The notes under the pieces were generated by a model. That model did no database searches. It was not told where the DNA came from and saw only the letters and a program-made list of their open reading frames with translations. Made by a program: the position numbers and the translations under genes. Shown one piece after another: positions 1-11,220 of a DNA stretch of 64,000 nt (position 1 is the stretch's first letter; every line of letters starts with the position of its first letter). Origin of the DNA: Allodiplogaster sudhausi (lineage: Eukaryota > Nematoda > Chromadorea > Rhabditida > Diplogasteridae); assembly GCA_945643635.1 (NCBI GenBank), contig CALZFC010000044.1, forward strand, positions 1,522,001 to 1,586,000, in the 5' to 3' direction.

Positions 1-2735
1 TGAAGGCTTTAAAAGTAAAAAAATTGGTCTTGTAGCATATTATTGATTTACATACATAGATACCGAATTAGATTGTTAAATAACATTTGCAAAAATAATT
101 TCTCATTTAACAGTCCCTTTTTTACAAAAAAAAACTGATAGTTATTGATTTAGTTGCTTACAATTAAAGAAATTTCGTGAATTATTTTCGCACAAATTTC
201 TTTAAGTTCTTGATGGAGTTATTTCAATCATTGGTAGAAATTATTCTTATTTGATACATATGTACATACGAAATACGAAAAAATAGAATGAAATGAAAAC
301 CTGCAGCTGTAAATGGCCTCGCCATCGGCTATCCAAATGAATTCAAGCTGCTGGATTTTGGAGCGATTGTAAAAAGAAAACATATGTATTCTTATATATA
401 CTCGCGGAATCGTTACATAATATTGTCCGCTACGTAATGCACTTTGGTCTTTTACTGAAAATGTTTGTTCTAAGAGATAATGTACATATGTACATCTGGT
501 TGTTTGTCAATGTCTAGTTATCATTTATCAGGAAGATTTGGATGTCTTCTCGCTTTGCTATAATGCGAGAGTTGGTATAATTTTCAGCGGCTCTAGAGAC
601 AAGAAAGTATAGCTCCGCCTTCTTTTGAAGCAGTACTTAAGGGGTGCTAAGAAGCATTTATCGGTGTATGGCGTCCAGCTTCTCTTGGTTCCCGACTACT
701 AAAGAAGAAGAATGCCTAATGAAGATTTGTATGCAATAATGGCAAAGTGAATATGTAAGAAAGAGGAATCATTTACGCACTTTCAATCATTCGAGAAACT
801 CAAGGCATTTCTAACAGCAAGCAAGTAGTCCTTCTCCGAGACAACTAACTGACAAATTCGCCCATTTCATACAGCTTTTCAGTAGGTATCTAGGCACAGA
901 CTGGTTTGGCTGATTAGTGACGCCTCGAACAAATTCACTATGTGGTCCGCAGATTTCTAAATTCATATAGCTTTTCTTGCTCACTCTCGTATGATTTTTC
1001 ACTGTGTTTCTCATTGTTTCTTATTCGCTGCACAAGATTATTCAGATTAATTTTATACATATAGTATGTATGTACATATGTATGTAGCTCATGACCGGAT
1101 AAGAACTGGCATCCTCATGGTACAAAATTTGCACACAAAAGTAAAAACCACATTTTAGAATCTCAAACTAAGAAATGAAAGGTGTGCGTTGAACGAACAA
1201 AAAAATTAATTCTATGTGCGTCCCTGAAAACCTCCTGACCATGAGCATGATAAAGAACATTCGAATATCGTTAAGCCAACTAACTGAAAGTGAGAAAGCT
1301 GCAACTTCTGCTTTATTCGTGCGGAATCGAATTGTGTCAGAGCATTCTTAACACATTTACGTGACATCATTACGACTCTCTCACAATCAGTACTTGACAG
1401 TCACTTACACCTAAACCCACTTTCCATTCTCGATCTCTTTCTTCCTTCAGCACTTTAAACATGAAAATCGTCTTTCTATGTAGGTCATCAAAATATCTGC
1501 TTGTCGATGACAACCATGGCAGTCTATTATTCTTCACAACAACCGAGCCATGATTCTTCGCGATACCGATGCGAATAACTTTTGAACCAGTTTCAGTCGC
1601 AAAATGTTTAGCTGAATTATTTATCTTCGGTTCTTAGCCTTTTGAAACCGCGTGATCAAGATCGACTGTGAGTTCACAATTGCATTCACAATTCCCTGTG
1701 AAGAAACGGATTATCAGCGTAAGTATTTCTTTAAGTGATCTCTGATAAATATACATATGAATATGACTGAGATTAGCTTTTTTGTCCAATACATACTAGA
1801 GCACCTATTTCTTCGCTTTTGCAAAGAACACGGTTAGAGGTAATAAGTAATAATAGAAATGATGTTTTTGAATAACAACTACATACATACATACATACAT
1901 TCGTACATACATACCTCAATATAAAAGATATATGTCATATACAAACGCGTGTGAATTCGTTGTTAATCCTTTTTTCCTCTTTGGGAATACAGCAATAAAT
2001 AAATTCACCGGTAGATGAAAAGGAAAAAGATAATGAAAGAGCACACTTTTTCACAGTTCTTTTCATAGTGAAAGGAAGTTATCGAGCATTAGGATATGCT
2101 ACTTCCTTGAAATGAGTAGTGGGTAAAAGTGTAATACATAATGTTTACTTCCTTCTTTTGACACGTCATTAGATCTTTGGCCAATGCAACTGTTTCAATG
2201 GCTTCTTCTCTCGCTCACGCCCTCTTTTCGGAATTTGACCCAACGACCAATCAAGTGAAATAAAGAGAAGTAAGAATAGTGAAAGCAAGAAACGGAGAGG
2301 TTCATGAGAGAGGGAGAGAAGCAAGAGATTAGAGAGATTGGATAAAAAAATAAATAGTACAGAAAATAGGAGGACGTTCAGCAGATTCAGCGTCAGTTAG
2401 TCTCGAACGATTTCTCTCAATTTTTTCGCTCATAAATCACACTGCCCACTAAACTTGTTTTCGGCCATTTCTGTCCTTTTAGATCATTTCTAACCTTGCA
2501 CTTCTCACTGCGTTCTCAACGTACATGATTCCATTTCGAACAAGAATTCTATCCTTTTGACTCAAATGAACTCTTTTTTCATACGTCACATAAGAACTAA
2601 CGCCTGAAATACATAGCGTATCATTACGTAGTATCCTAAGTATACATTCGAACAGGTGAATAGACGACATGATCACATGAGAGAGTGTCCTCTTGTTATT
2701 CATACTTGCGATTGCGCTAGGCAGAAAAAAGCTGA
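1..2735. other. AT-rich non-coding stretch
   Basis: I find no exon with convincing codon use or conserved motif here. The sequence is AT-rich, with scattered TACATATGTA-type palindromes (for example near 482 and 1072), a TACA microsatellite at 1880-1915 and a purine-rich patch at about 2255-2370. A 112-codon frame on the minus strand at 2479-2817 runs into the left arm of the inverted-repeat element and resembles nothing I know. Confidence 0.5.
1880..1915. repeat. (TACA)n microsatellite
   Basis: About nine tandem TACA units, interrupted once by TTCG. It belongs to the TACATA/TGTATG-rich simple sequence sprinkled through the non-coding DNA of this window. Confidence 0.9.
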
Positions 2736-2934
2736 CAAGGGAACCATCTGAAGATATGTTGGAGGATTTTGATCTCACCTGTCCAGATCGATTAGTACGG
2801 TCAAGAAATGATGTCAATTATTTTTACTTTTTCCTTAATGGCCTTCGGCGATTTTATATTAATTTTTAAAAATTGCATAAAATAATGGAAATTAATGGCT
2901 TTGCAATTATGAATGCCTGAATTGAATCTTGGAA

Positions 2935-3015
2935 TGTGACCAGCGTGGCGCAGTTAGTAGTGCGCTAGCCTACAGTTTTGACTGTCGCAGGTTCGAATCC
3001 CTTCCGGTGCTTATG
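2935..3015 (+). repeat. tRNA-like (SINE head) sequence
   Basis: The sequence has an A-box-like TGGCGCAGTTAGT and a B box GGTTCGAATCC at tRNA spacing, and the D-arm GCGC/GCGC pairs. The acceptor stem (GACCAGC at the 5' end) does not pair with the 3' end and the T stem is poor, so this is not a working tRNA gene. It fits the head of a tRNA-derived SINE. Confidence 0.6.
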
Positions 3016-3269
3016 TTTTGCTGCAGTTTAATATACTCAAATTTGGTAAAGTAAATATAAAAAATTTATTCTAATGCAAGGAGTGGGGTGGTGGATGTTT
3101 GAAGTTAGCAAATATGATAATCGACGACGAAGCAGTTCAGGCAGAAATTTTTCTCACAGTGAGAGCATCGCACAAAGCTCTCGCGGGTACATATGTACTT
3201 TGCCAAAATTATGTACATATGTACTTTGCCAAAATTGAATATCCAAAACAATAGCAAAACATCTGCTCC

Positions 3270-3345
3270 AAACTGGATTTGAACCCGCGACACTCAAAAC
3301 AACGGGCGAGCGCGCAACTAACTGCGCCACGCTGGTCACATTTTA
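3270..3345 (-). repeat. tRNA-like (SINE head) sequence, inverted copy
   Basis: The reverse complement starts GACCAGCGTGGCGCAGTTAG and contains GGTTCAAATCC. It mirrors the copy at 2935-3015 but has diverged through the anticodon region. The following GGAGCAGATGTTTTGCT resembles sequence downstream of a tRNA-like B box at about 20740-20765, which suggests a shared SINE body. Confidence 0.6.
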
Positions 3346-4236
3346 AATCTCAAGCGGGTCGTTGACAATGGTAAAGCAACGATCAGCACCCCACATCTGC
3401 GATTTATGCAAATTTTAAAAATTAATATAAAATCGCCGGAGGCCATTAAGGAAAAAGTAAAAATAGTTGACATCATTTCTTGACCGTACCAATCGATCTG
3501 GACAGGTGAGATCAAAATCTTCCAACATATCTTCAGATGGTTCCCTTGTGAGATCATAACCAACAATCTAGAGTTATTTGGCCCAACTTTCATAGATCAT
3601 CACATCGGATTAGAAATGCATAGATCAAAAGAGTCGACGATAACAGGTTGAAATAAATATATGCTTCAGGTACAGAATCTATCCAAATAGCCACTTGACG
3701 TCGACAATTTTTATTCAAAATTAAGTTCTTTATTGTGTGGCGAAAGGCTATTATTGTGTAGACAAAAATATACAACTTAACCTAGACGTGAAGTGAAAGA
3801 TCGTGCTTTTAAGGGGCAATAAAAAGGAACTCATCTCATTCGGCCAAGCCGCTGTCACGTAACGGCCGCATTTGCAGGCGGGCTCCTCCACGCAGCGGCG
3901 ACCCTGCGCAAAAGGCCCGAGCGCTGAACGTTTGCATGTTGAGCCCATGATGCAAGGACATTATCCCCCACAGGCACAGTGTTCCGATCAACCCGGCTCT
4001 CTTTCTCTGCCACTCTCCTCGCATCCAACACTCTCTCATGCTTTATGATCTGGCCGTTCACTTTGCCTACGGATGTATCAAGCTCTTTCTCTTTATTCTC
4101 TCCCTCTTTCTTTCTACCTTTCTCTCCTTCTCACCTCTCTCTTTCTCTCTTGATCTCCTTTCCTACCCACTCCAACCCGCTCAGTCGTATGCAGTATGAT
4201 CAATTTATTCTCTGCTGAATGCTGCTTGAACGCTTG

Positions 4237-4243
4237 TATATAA
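4237..4243 (+). promoter_or_regulatory. Possible TATA box
   Basis: TATATAA lies in a locally GC-rich context (GC patches on both sides). A start about 30 bp downstream would give a long 5' untranslated region or leader exon for the gene at 5971. This is sequence match only. Confidence 0.25.
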
Positions 4244-5589
4244 GATGTCTGGACAAGAAAGCAAAGAGAGAAAATGTCCAGGGAGAGGTTCGCCTGGTCG
4301 GCCACCTTTAATCAGGCCCGAAAACGGGATTGAGCTGCGCAACCTCCGCCTCCGCGTCTCTATTTTAGGGAAGAGCTCAGCGGCTTGTCTCTCACGTTTC
4401 GGCTGCGCATTACCTTCTTGTGTGCAAAAAAAAATGTTGGCTACAATTTGCATTCCTTATGCGTCGAATACGCAGTTGCGCGCAAAAACATGATTATCAA
4501 TTTCTCAATTTTAATCGAATAGACTTGGAAATTACGAGTTTGAATTACCTCAACTTTTTAAGTATAAATAATTGGATTAGTAAAACACCTCGTTCCATAT
4601 ATAGTCCTAAAACACGACTAATCACTCCGTACTAACGACCCCGAGAGAGGCTTCGTCTTTACGGAGTAAGTAAACCCTTTGCCGAGAATATCCTCTCACT
4701 AATTGTTTGATTCTTTTAAAAAAGATATGTATTGTATCATAAGATCGGGCTGTAAAGATCATGAAGTTCTTCCGCGTTCATAATTGAAATAGATTAATTT
4801 TGAATGCTCAATGAACCCATCCTTTTCCTATTATGCGAACCTCGTGGTCTTTCTCTTTCTATAATGAATACTAATGACTATGAAATTTGTACTGATTAAA
4901 GGAACAACCATAACCATTTAAACTTTCCTGAACTTTATATCCCTCTAAATCATAAGCCTACTCGCCCTTGATTCAGGCAAAAAGGCGCTTCTTTTTTTTT
5001 TAACGACATCCAGACATCATCTCTTCTAAGACGCCAAAAAGCACAAAAGCGCTTTTTCCTAGAATCTCCCTTCTCATTTCGCCTTTATTAGACTTACTAG
5101 CAGGTGGGATTTGTGCTTTCTTCAATGGATATCTGAGCTTTGATGTTTTGTTGAAGTTGACTAGTGATCTTTGTCAGGGAGAGTGCATTCTTGTGAAATA
5201 GAGCGCATTTTATATGGAGAGACAGTGATGGATACAAAGAGATAGAAAAAGAGAAAAAGAGAAATGGGAAAGAGACTAAACGAACGAGAGATAGATAGTG
5301 AGACATTGGAGGGGAGAGAGCAGACGTGAGGATATGGAGAAATTTAAGGAATGAGAGGGAGAGCTAGGGAGATGAAGAGAGAGAGCTGAGAGCAAAGGGA
5401 GATAGTGAGAGAAAGATGAAAGAGCGAAACCTGGTAGAGAAAGAAAGATGATGTTTATCCCACGGTTGCGCTTCATGCACTTTCATTTCTCTTTACTGGC
5501 TCAATTCACGGCGTCTTCTTCCGCCTTTTCTTCGCTTTTTCTTACCGTTTCGACTTTCGACTTCTCTGTCCCCCACTCTGATTCTCTTA

Positions 5590-5590
<1 letters not shown>

Positions 5591-5627
<37 letters not shown>
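5591..5627. repeat. (CT)n microsatellite
   Basis: An almost uninterrupted CT dinucleotide run inside a wider pyrimidine-rich region extending to about 5750. Confidence 0.95.
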
Positions 5628-5630
<3 letters not shown>

Positions 5631-5970
5631 TCTCCCTCTCTATTTATCCTTCACTCTCTCTCTCCTTCTCTGTGACTTTCTCTCTTTCTATCTCTCACCG
5701 CGTCTGTCCTCTTCCTGTGCCTTTCTGTATGTTTCTTTCACTTTCCCTGTCCCATTGGTCATTCTTCTCATTGTCAGTGGGAGTGAGTTCTCAAGTTAAA
5801 AACCGTAGTTGCATCTGCCACCAAGTCTAACTCTATACATGTTGTGGGATATTTTCATCTGCATATCTACTTATTTATGTCTCTGTTCATGAATTACAGC
5901 TAAATTAGAGAGATATTTTTCATGTTCTCTCTAATGTGACTTCTTTCTTCCTTTTGAAGGCAGTTGACGT

Positions 5971-8900
5971 ATGAAGGCCAACTTTCCACTGCTCGATGAG
6001 GAAGAAGTGAGATTTTTTTTATATTTTTGATAATGATTTGGAATTTTAGGAGTTTGAATGCTATAACCTAATTATTTTAAATTATGCAAAGAATTAATTC
6101 GCGCTACAGCAGAACTAACGTATTAATCATCCGTATAACTGATTTTGCACTATAATTCAGATAACAACTTAGGGGATAAAAAATAGAACCATTAAAAAAA
6201 TATATTTTATTTAGAAGAAGCATTGCTTGTTGCAGAATCTGCCTTGTTCCTCTCGCTCGTCAAGTTTTGCATCAGCGGAAACTGCTCCGACCAAAAAGAA
6301 GAAGAGACCTCGGGAGAGAAGAGCGAGCAACCAAGGTCGACTCAGTGCAAAATTGCATTCCTCGGCCACGCCCGCACAATTAACCCCCTTTTTACTGCTT
6401 AAAAACAGAGATCCAGCGATCCTGTTCACATTTCCGATCAACGAAACAAACATTGAAAACAAGAGACGGTCGACTGATTTTGATGGCCTGATTTATTAAA
6501 TGAAGACAGCAAACATATCAATTTTATCGAATTTTAACCAACATTTCGTCATCAGGGATTCTATGAATTCATGATAGTCAGCTGCTCTCGAGACAGGAAA
6601 ATGTACGGTGAAACAAAATCTGTGTCTTAGCACTGTTCAAAATTGAAATAAAAACTAGTTAATATATTTTGATAATTTTTTAAATAATTAAAAGATACAG
6701 TACTCTCATCATCTGCAGCCTGCCTCGTGTGCGGCGACGTCGGCAGCGGCGAGCACTACGGCGCTGTCAGTTGCAATGGCTGCAAGACCTTCTTCCGCCG
6801 CGTCATCCTTGAGGTATACGGTAGCCCCTCCCCCCCGGTCCATCTCGCTATCTGTCACAAAGTAGGCACACCGTGGCTTTAAATTCGACACCTGGCAATC
6901 AAGATTCTCTCGAACAACATCAATGATAATTCGGGAGGTCGGATTAAAGGGAAAAGAAAATGATATACTAATGGAAAGCGGGTAAAAGCCTGTAATATCA
7001 TAATTTATTTCACTTGATTGCCGAACCGTTTTTCTCATGCGTTGATTCTGTCCTTCCAGAACCGCTCTTTCTCGTGCCTGAGCGGCGGTGGCTGCCTAAT
7101 CTCGCGCACGAATCGTTGCTGCTGCCGGAGCTGCCGCCTCAGCAAGTGCCTTCGTATCGGCATGTCATCCGACGGTTCTAACACGCCTTACTACATTCTT
7201 ATTAGAAGCTTTATACTTTTCTTCGATACGTCATTATTAATCATTATAATTATGAAAATTTATTATGTCGATTGTCTATAAATAATACATATTATACAAT
7301 AATGAAAGGAGAACGATCGCGGAAAAATAATTCATGCAATTTTGAATGGGTCTCTCATTCTCCAATGCTATTTCGCAGGTCGCACAAATCGGCTGCGTGA
7401 AAATAGCAGGCACGCGAAAGAGAGTGCGAAGGGTCGTGGCAATTTAAAATCACATATTTTTTTGTGATCGTTCACCTTTGAATAAATTTAAAAAAAAAAG
7501 AATTAACTAGCCACATGCTAGAGGTGCGGAAGGAGCAACGTCGGAAGCAGGCGTCCATGCGATTCTTGAACACGACAGTCAAGGCTCCGCTGGAAGTTTC
7601 ACGGCCGGTCAGCTACTTTTCTCTCTCTCTCAGTTTTTAACACCTTTCTTCTAAATTACATGTTTTTCGAAAAAAAAATTAGTAAAAATATTTTCGTAAA
7701 CATTACCGTTTATACGCATGTAGTATGTAGCACTGTGACAAAATTGTCGGCACATACATAAATGTGTGGAATGGTATCTCTTGAAGAGTACTTCAAACGA
7801 CTCGCTCGTCTCTCTGCTGCACGAGAGGGAGCGCCGCTTCTTCGCTCATCTGACGTCATCGTCGGCCGCAGTCTACGAGAGTGCTGAGCACGCACTTGCC
7901 GCGCCGTGCACGCTCAGCGAGCACAAGGCGGCACGTTTAGCTATTATAGATATTATAAATCATCTTTAAAAGAAGGCGATCACCGAAAAATATTTAATTC
8001 AGGTTCGAATTGCAGTGTCTTCCCTGTGATTCCTCACTCTCATTCTCACGTGCTATTTCGCAGGTCGCACAAACCCGCTACGTGAAAATAGCAAGTGCGA
8101 ATGAGAGTGGGCCGCGGCAAATTGAAATATCACATTAATAATTTTTCGGTAATCGCCCTCCTTTAAACCGCCTCGGCGAAATCCTATGTAGACCTTCTTG
8201 TAGCCGTATGATTAAATAGCGCATACAGTGGAAAACTAGCATGCTCATGTTTTGAGTTCTTGTACGGATACTTATGATAATAGCGAAGCTTTACCTTCAG
8301 CCTTGCGCCAGAACACCTTCTTTGCCGACGAGCGATTTGGCGACGTGGCGCGCCAAGTTCCTGTCGACTATCGCCGAGTGGGCCAAAGCATTTGAGGTCT
8401 TTCTTAGAATTAAATTAAATGTTGGCTTCCTTTTTTAAATATTAATGTTCTATATACATGTATATTTACATTTTATAATCCAATTCAACTCGATAAATTT
8501 ATATTTAGCTGTTATTAGTTCAAAGCCTTCTTTTTATTCAAACTCATTTATGTGTAGAACTTCTTATAGGCATTCGGCCAGCTCTCCGCGCCTGACCGAC
8601 TGCGTCTCTTCGTGCACTCTGCCTTCTCTGTGCTCTGCCTCTGCGAAGCGTGGTACACTCCTGTCCGATACGTCGACCGTGTCGCCTTCCCCTACGGCGC
8701 AGTGGCGTGCGTCTTTTCTTAAAAGATTTAAATGCTAACTAAAGTAAGTTGGCATTTTTCAAGTTATATTAGCTCTAATTGAAAGTTGTCCAGCAGCACA
8801 TAGTAGCGTTGGTTCTCATCCTAATGATGACTTTCTCCAGCTTGGCTCTCATACGTTGCTTTCTTAACAATGGCTTAACAATGGTTTTCAAGCGACCGAG

Positions 8901-11047
8901 TGCCAAACATTCTGATGAGTTGACACTACTTTTTATGGATGGGCGAAGATTAATTTTGTGTTCAAGTTATCGGGCCGATTGCTCTTCGTCTTCCGCGTCG
9001 ACTGCCACGCGAGCTTCCGCTTCGGTCGCGTCTTCCGCGTCTTCTTCACCCCCCTCCCGTGCCACTTCACCTTCCGTCGCCTCTGTCATTGACGATGTCG
9101 CCGTGCCGCTTAGACGAATCACGCTGACAAACACCGAATTCCTGTTGCTCAAGGCGTTTCTGCTCTTCGATCCGGGTACTTTATGATCTCCGATCCTTAA
9201 TCTTTAGCCTCTTAAAGTAATAAAGATTATAATTAGGCTCTGTTCGATTTTCTGGCTCCTCGAGATTAGGAGGAAAACGACTAAATTCTCTGCATGCAAG
9301 CCGCATACAAAAAGACGAGCCGAAATTTGTATTCCAAAACTCACGTACATAAGTAGACGTTGTTCATTTGATGTTCTTCTGTGTCCATGACACTAAATCG
9401 CGTGAGCAGGTACAAATATATTTTTACAGCTTTTTCATCGATGTTATCTCCGGCTTAGTCTAGAAGTCAAAGTTTGCTTGGTTGGGGGCCCGCGGCTCTT
9501 AGTGCTCGAAGAGGAATGGAGATAAAATCACACAGAGCGCACATTTTGTGAAAATATGTTGCTAAATGTCGGCCTCAGCACACTCCTCAAGTGCTGTGCG
9601 GGCCTGGCCCACCCCTCGGGAAGTCTCTCACCCCGCTCAATTCGGTCGCATGCCAGGAGACTCGGAGGATCAGCATCCCTTATCCCCCTTTCCCTTTTCT
9701 ATTACTATTCATTATTATTATTATTATTCTGAAATCGAAAGTTTTACCATCTCACAAGTCACTGTAATGTTGTCACATCATTAAACTGATGTATGAATAA
9801 ATAAAGAGCAAGAAGAAGGAGGAGAAAGAGAAGATAGAGAAGACAAGGTCAGATCATAGGAATCGTCGCCCTCTTTCAATCTGGTGCACCGATCGGTCAG
9901 TCTCATGTGGAGCAGCCAAAGCGCCCACACAAAGTAGTGCAAGTAGGCTCTGGGCTCTCCACGAAAAACGTGCATTTCATGGCCTCGTAGGAGTCAACAA
10001 GGAGAGACAGGCAAGACGAGAAAAGATGGAGAGAGCAGTAAATTAAGCAGAGAAACGTTTGGAGAAAGAGTTCAAGATGGGGGGAAAATGGAAGAAAATG
10101 TGCAAAATAGAGATTGATTAGCGCAATATAGAGAGAGCAGATTCTTTAACGGGTCGGAGAGAGAGGAGGGACAGAATGAGAAGAGAGAGAAAGAGTGAGA
10201 AAGAGAGAATAGGATCTGAAAGTATACCTGGATTAAGCGGGCGCGCTAGCGATGTCGCCTTGGTCATTTCGCGAGTAAGCGCTAAAAAATCGGGGGGGGG
10301 GGAGGGGGGGGGGAGCACTGATTAAATGATTGATCCTTCGATGCGCGCGCACTGTCAGAAATAGATTGGCAGCGACAGGCTGTCTCGTCCGCTTCTTCTA
10401 TCTTTAGCATGCTTCGCGATCACGAGTAATTAGATTGACAGGAAAGGCTGCGGCTATCAAATAGGCAGAGTTGCTTCAATATCAGCAACTTTCAAATGGT
10501 CAATAAAAAAAACTGCACATCTACTGTTGCTTATATTATCGAAAAGATCTTTACTATCATTATTTTTTTATTTAGAAAACAATATGTACAATTGTGCATA
10601 TTTTTATACATATTTACTATGAGTTCTTATGTTATGTGATAAGCACGTGGTTTTGATGAAAGATGAGTAAATCAAGTGAAGATAGAAAATAGGAAGTCGA
10701 TATATGTACCAGAAAATATAGATAGTTGGTCTTTGCAGAGTGCGCGACGCTCTCCGCGTCTGCGAGGCGCGTTGCGGTCGCGCAGCGGAAGCGGCTCTTT
10801 CAATCACTGCGAGCTGAGGCAGAGGGCGAAGGGGGGTCAGCCACTGAAGCAGCCTGTAGGATTGGCGCCGTTTTACTACGCATCAGGGGCATTGAGGTAG
10901 GGAATGAATTGGAGACTGTTTTTCAGAAGGACATCTCACTCCCTTTCACTTACTTTGAACCTTTCCCTTCTTATCTCTTGCTTTCTCTCTCTATATCTCT
11001 TTCTCTCTATCGTTCCTTCCAACTCCTCTCTTTTTCTCTCTCACTCG

Positions 11048-11081
<34 letters not shown>

Positions 11082-11220
11082 GCTTTCCCTGCTTAAGAAA
11101 GCAGCTGCCGTGAAGCGGAGTACCATTCTTCTCGCCCCCAACGCCGGACGCAGTTATCCGCCTCCACATCCTCTTTCATTCGATATTGCTAGACGATACG
11201 CTGACACTTCGTTCTTCTGA
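5971..11220 (+). CDS. Supplementary nuclear hormone receptor (NR), 462 aa
   Basis: A ligand-regulated transcription factor of the expanded nematode nuclear receptor family. My exons are 5971-6006, 6236-6335, 6719-6813, 7060-7174, 7522-7607, 7787-7934, 8284-8396, 8570-8701, 8893-9175, 10739-10896 and 11098-11220. All splice phases close and the only stop is at the end. The first zinc finger ([10 protein letters not shown]..., about residues 47-77) contains the P-box [10 protein letters not shown]. The second finger occupies about 78-115 (CLSGGGC... [11 protein letters not shown]). A basic tract [10 protein letters not shown] precedes the DNA-binding domain. The ligand-binding domain is recognisable from [36 protein letters not shown] and the closing [16 protein letters not shown] Ser/Ala-rich insert of about 40 residues ([13 protein letters not shown]...) sits before the [10 protein letters not shown] helix. 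The exon 8284 acceptor was chosen because the alternative at 8301 breaks phase. The start at 5971 follows a TTGAAGGCAG-type acceptor, possibly a trans-splice site. Intron 9 is unusually long. Confidence 0.85.
7303..7482. mobile_element. MITE, copy 1, in a receptor intron
   Basis: Terminal inverted repeats of about 27 bp (TGAAAGGAGAACGATCGCGG at the left; its imperfect complement ends at 7482) enclose a short core. The core is palindromic (TGCTATTTCGCAG ... CTGCGTGAAAATAGCA). A second member of the family lies at 7965-8167. There is no coding capacity. Confidence 0.8.
7965..8167. mobile_element. MITE, copy 2, in the next-but-one receptor intron
   Basis: Same family as 7303-7482. The TIR TTTAAAAGAAGGCGATCACC matches the complement of the end at 8167. 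The core TGCTATTTCGCAGGTCGCAC is shared with copy 1 almost base for base. TTTAAA is present at both ends. The element lies just after the donor at 7935. Confidence 0.8.
9771..9801 (+). promoter_or_regulatory. Hairpin plus AATAAA module (possible poly(A) site)
   Basis: TGTCACATCATT, a short loop and TGATGTATG form an ACATCA/TGATGT stem immediately before AATAAATAAA. Nearly the same module occurs at 23036-23065 in the 3' flank of a receptor gene. Here it lies inside an intron. Confidence 0.5.
10292..10313. repeat. Poly(G) run
   Basis: Two blocks of about ten G separated by a single A. It could form a G-quadruplex on the sense strand of the receptor pre-mRNA and is also a likely site for assembly length error. 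Confidence 0.8.
11055..11081. repeat. (CT)n tract at an intron 3' end
   Basis: The CT run forms the polypyrimidine part of the last nuclear receptor intron, ending shortly before the acceptor at 11096-11097. Similar runs occupy the same position in receptor genes at 17470 and 22055. Confidence 0.85.

Larger units (their letters stand above)
2736..3548. mobile_element. Inverted-repeat element with tRNA-like inner arms
   Basis: Positions 2736-2880 and 3403-3548 are reverse complements of each other over about 145 bp with few mismatches, including the shared tract TTTTTACTTTTTCCTTAATG. Inside them a second inverted pair (about 2935-3015 and 3270-3345) carries a tRNA-like A box and B box. The central 250 bp is unique and contains two direct repeats of a TGTACTTTGCCAAAATT unit. 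No transposase frame is present, so this is a non-autonomous foldback or MITE-like element, or an inverted duplication of a SINE-bearing fragment. I see no clear target-site duplication. Confidence 0.75.
3549..5970. other. Upstream region of the nuclear receptor gene
   Basis: No coding exon could be supported. There is a GC-richer patch at 3845-4030 and another at 4260-4420, a CT-rich tract at 4080-4180, a long (CT)n at 5591-5627, and a GA-rich stretch at 5215-5440. The GC-rich patches may be promoter or 5' untranslated sequence for the receptor starting at 5971, but nothing decides this. Confidence 0.4.
9176..10738 (+). other. Long intron 9 of the nuclear receptor
   Basis: This 1.56-kb intron separates the [10 protein letters not shown] exon from the C-terminal part of the ligand-binding domain. 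It holds a GC-rich patch at 9560-9660 with an open frame on +, a TTA run, a polyadenylation-like module at 9771-9801, a GA-rich stretch and a long G run at 10292-10313. The combination suggests an alternative short 3' end of the receptor transcript or a relic 3' untranslated region. I could not extend the open frame into a recognised domain. Confidence 0.5.

Noticed and set aside
2479..2817. 112-codon minus-strand frame
   Set aside because: It overlaps the repeat arm, has no splice context and no recognisable domain or homologue.
2935..3015. Functional tRNA gene
   Set aside because: A and B boxes are present, but the acceptor and T stems do not pair and the anticodon arm is irregular. It fits a SINE head better.
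8301..8396. Exon starting at the strong CTTCAG at 8299-8300 in the nuclear receptor
   Set aside because: It breaks phase with the preceding exon. The TAG acceptor at 8282-8283 closes the frame.
10904..11113. Ser/Leu-rich frames in CT repeats (also 17206, 21752, 50239, 60370, 63247)
   Set aside because: They are low-complexity translations of (CT)n or (GA)n runs.
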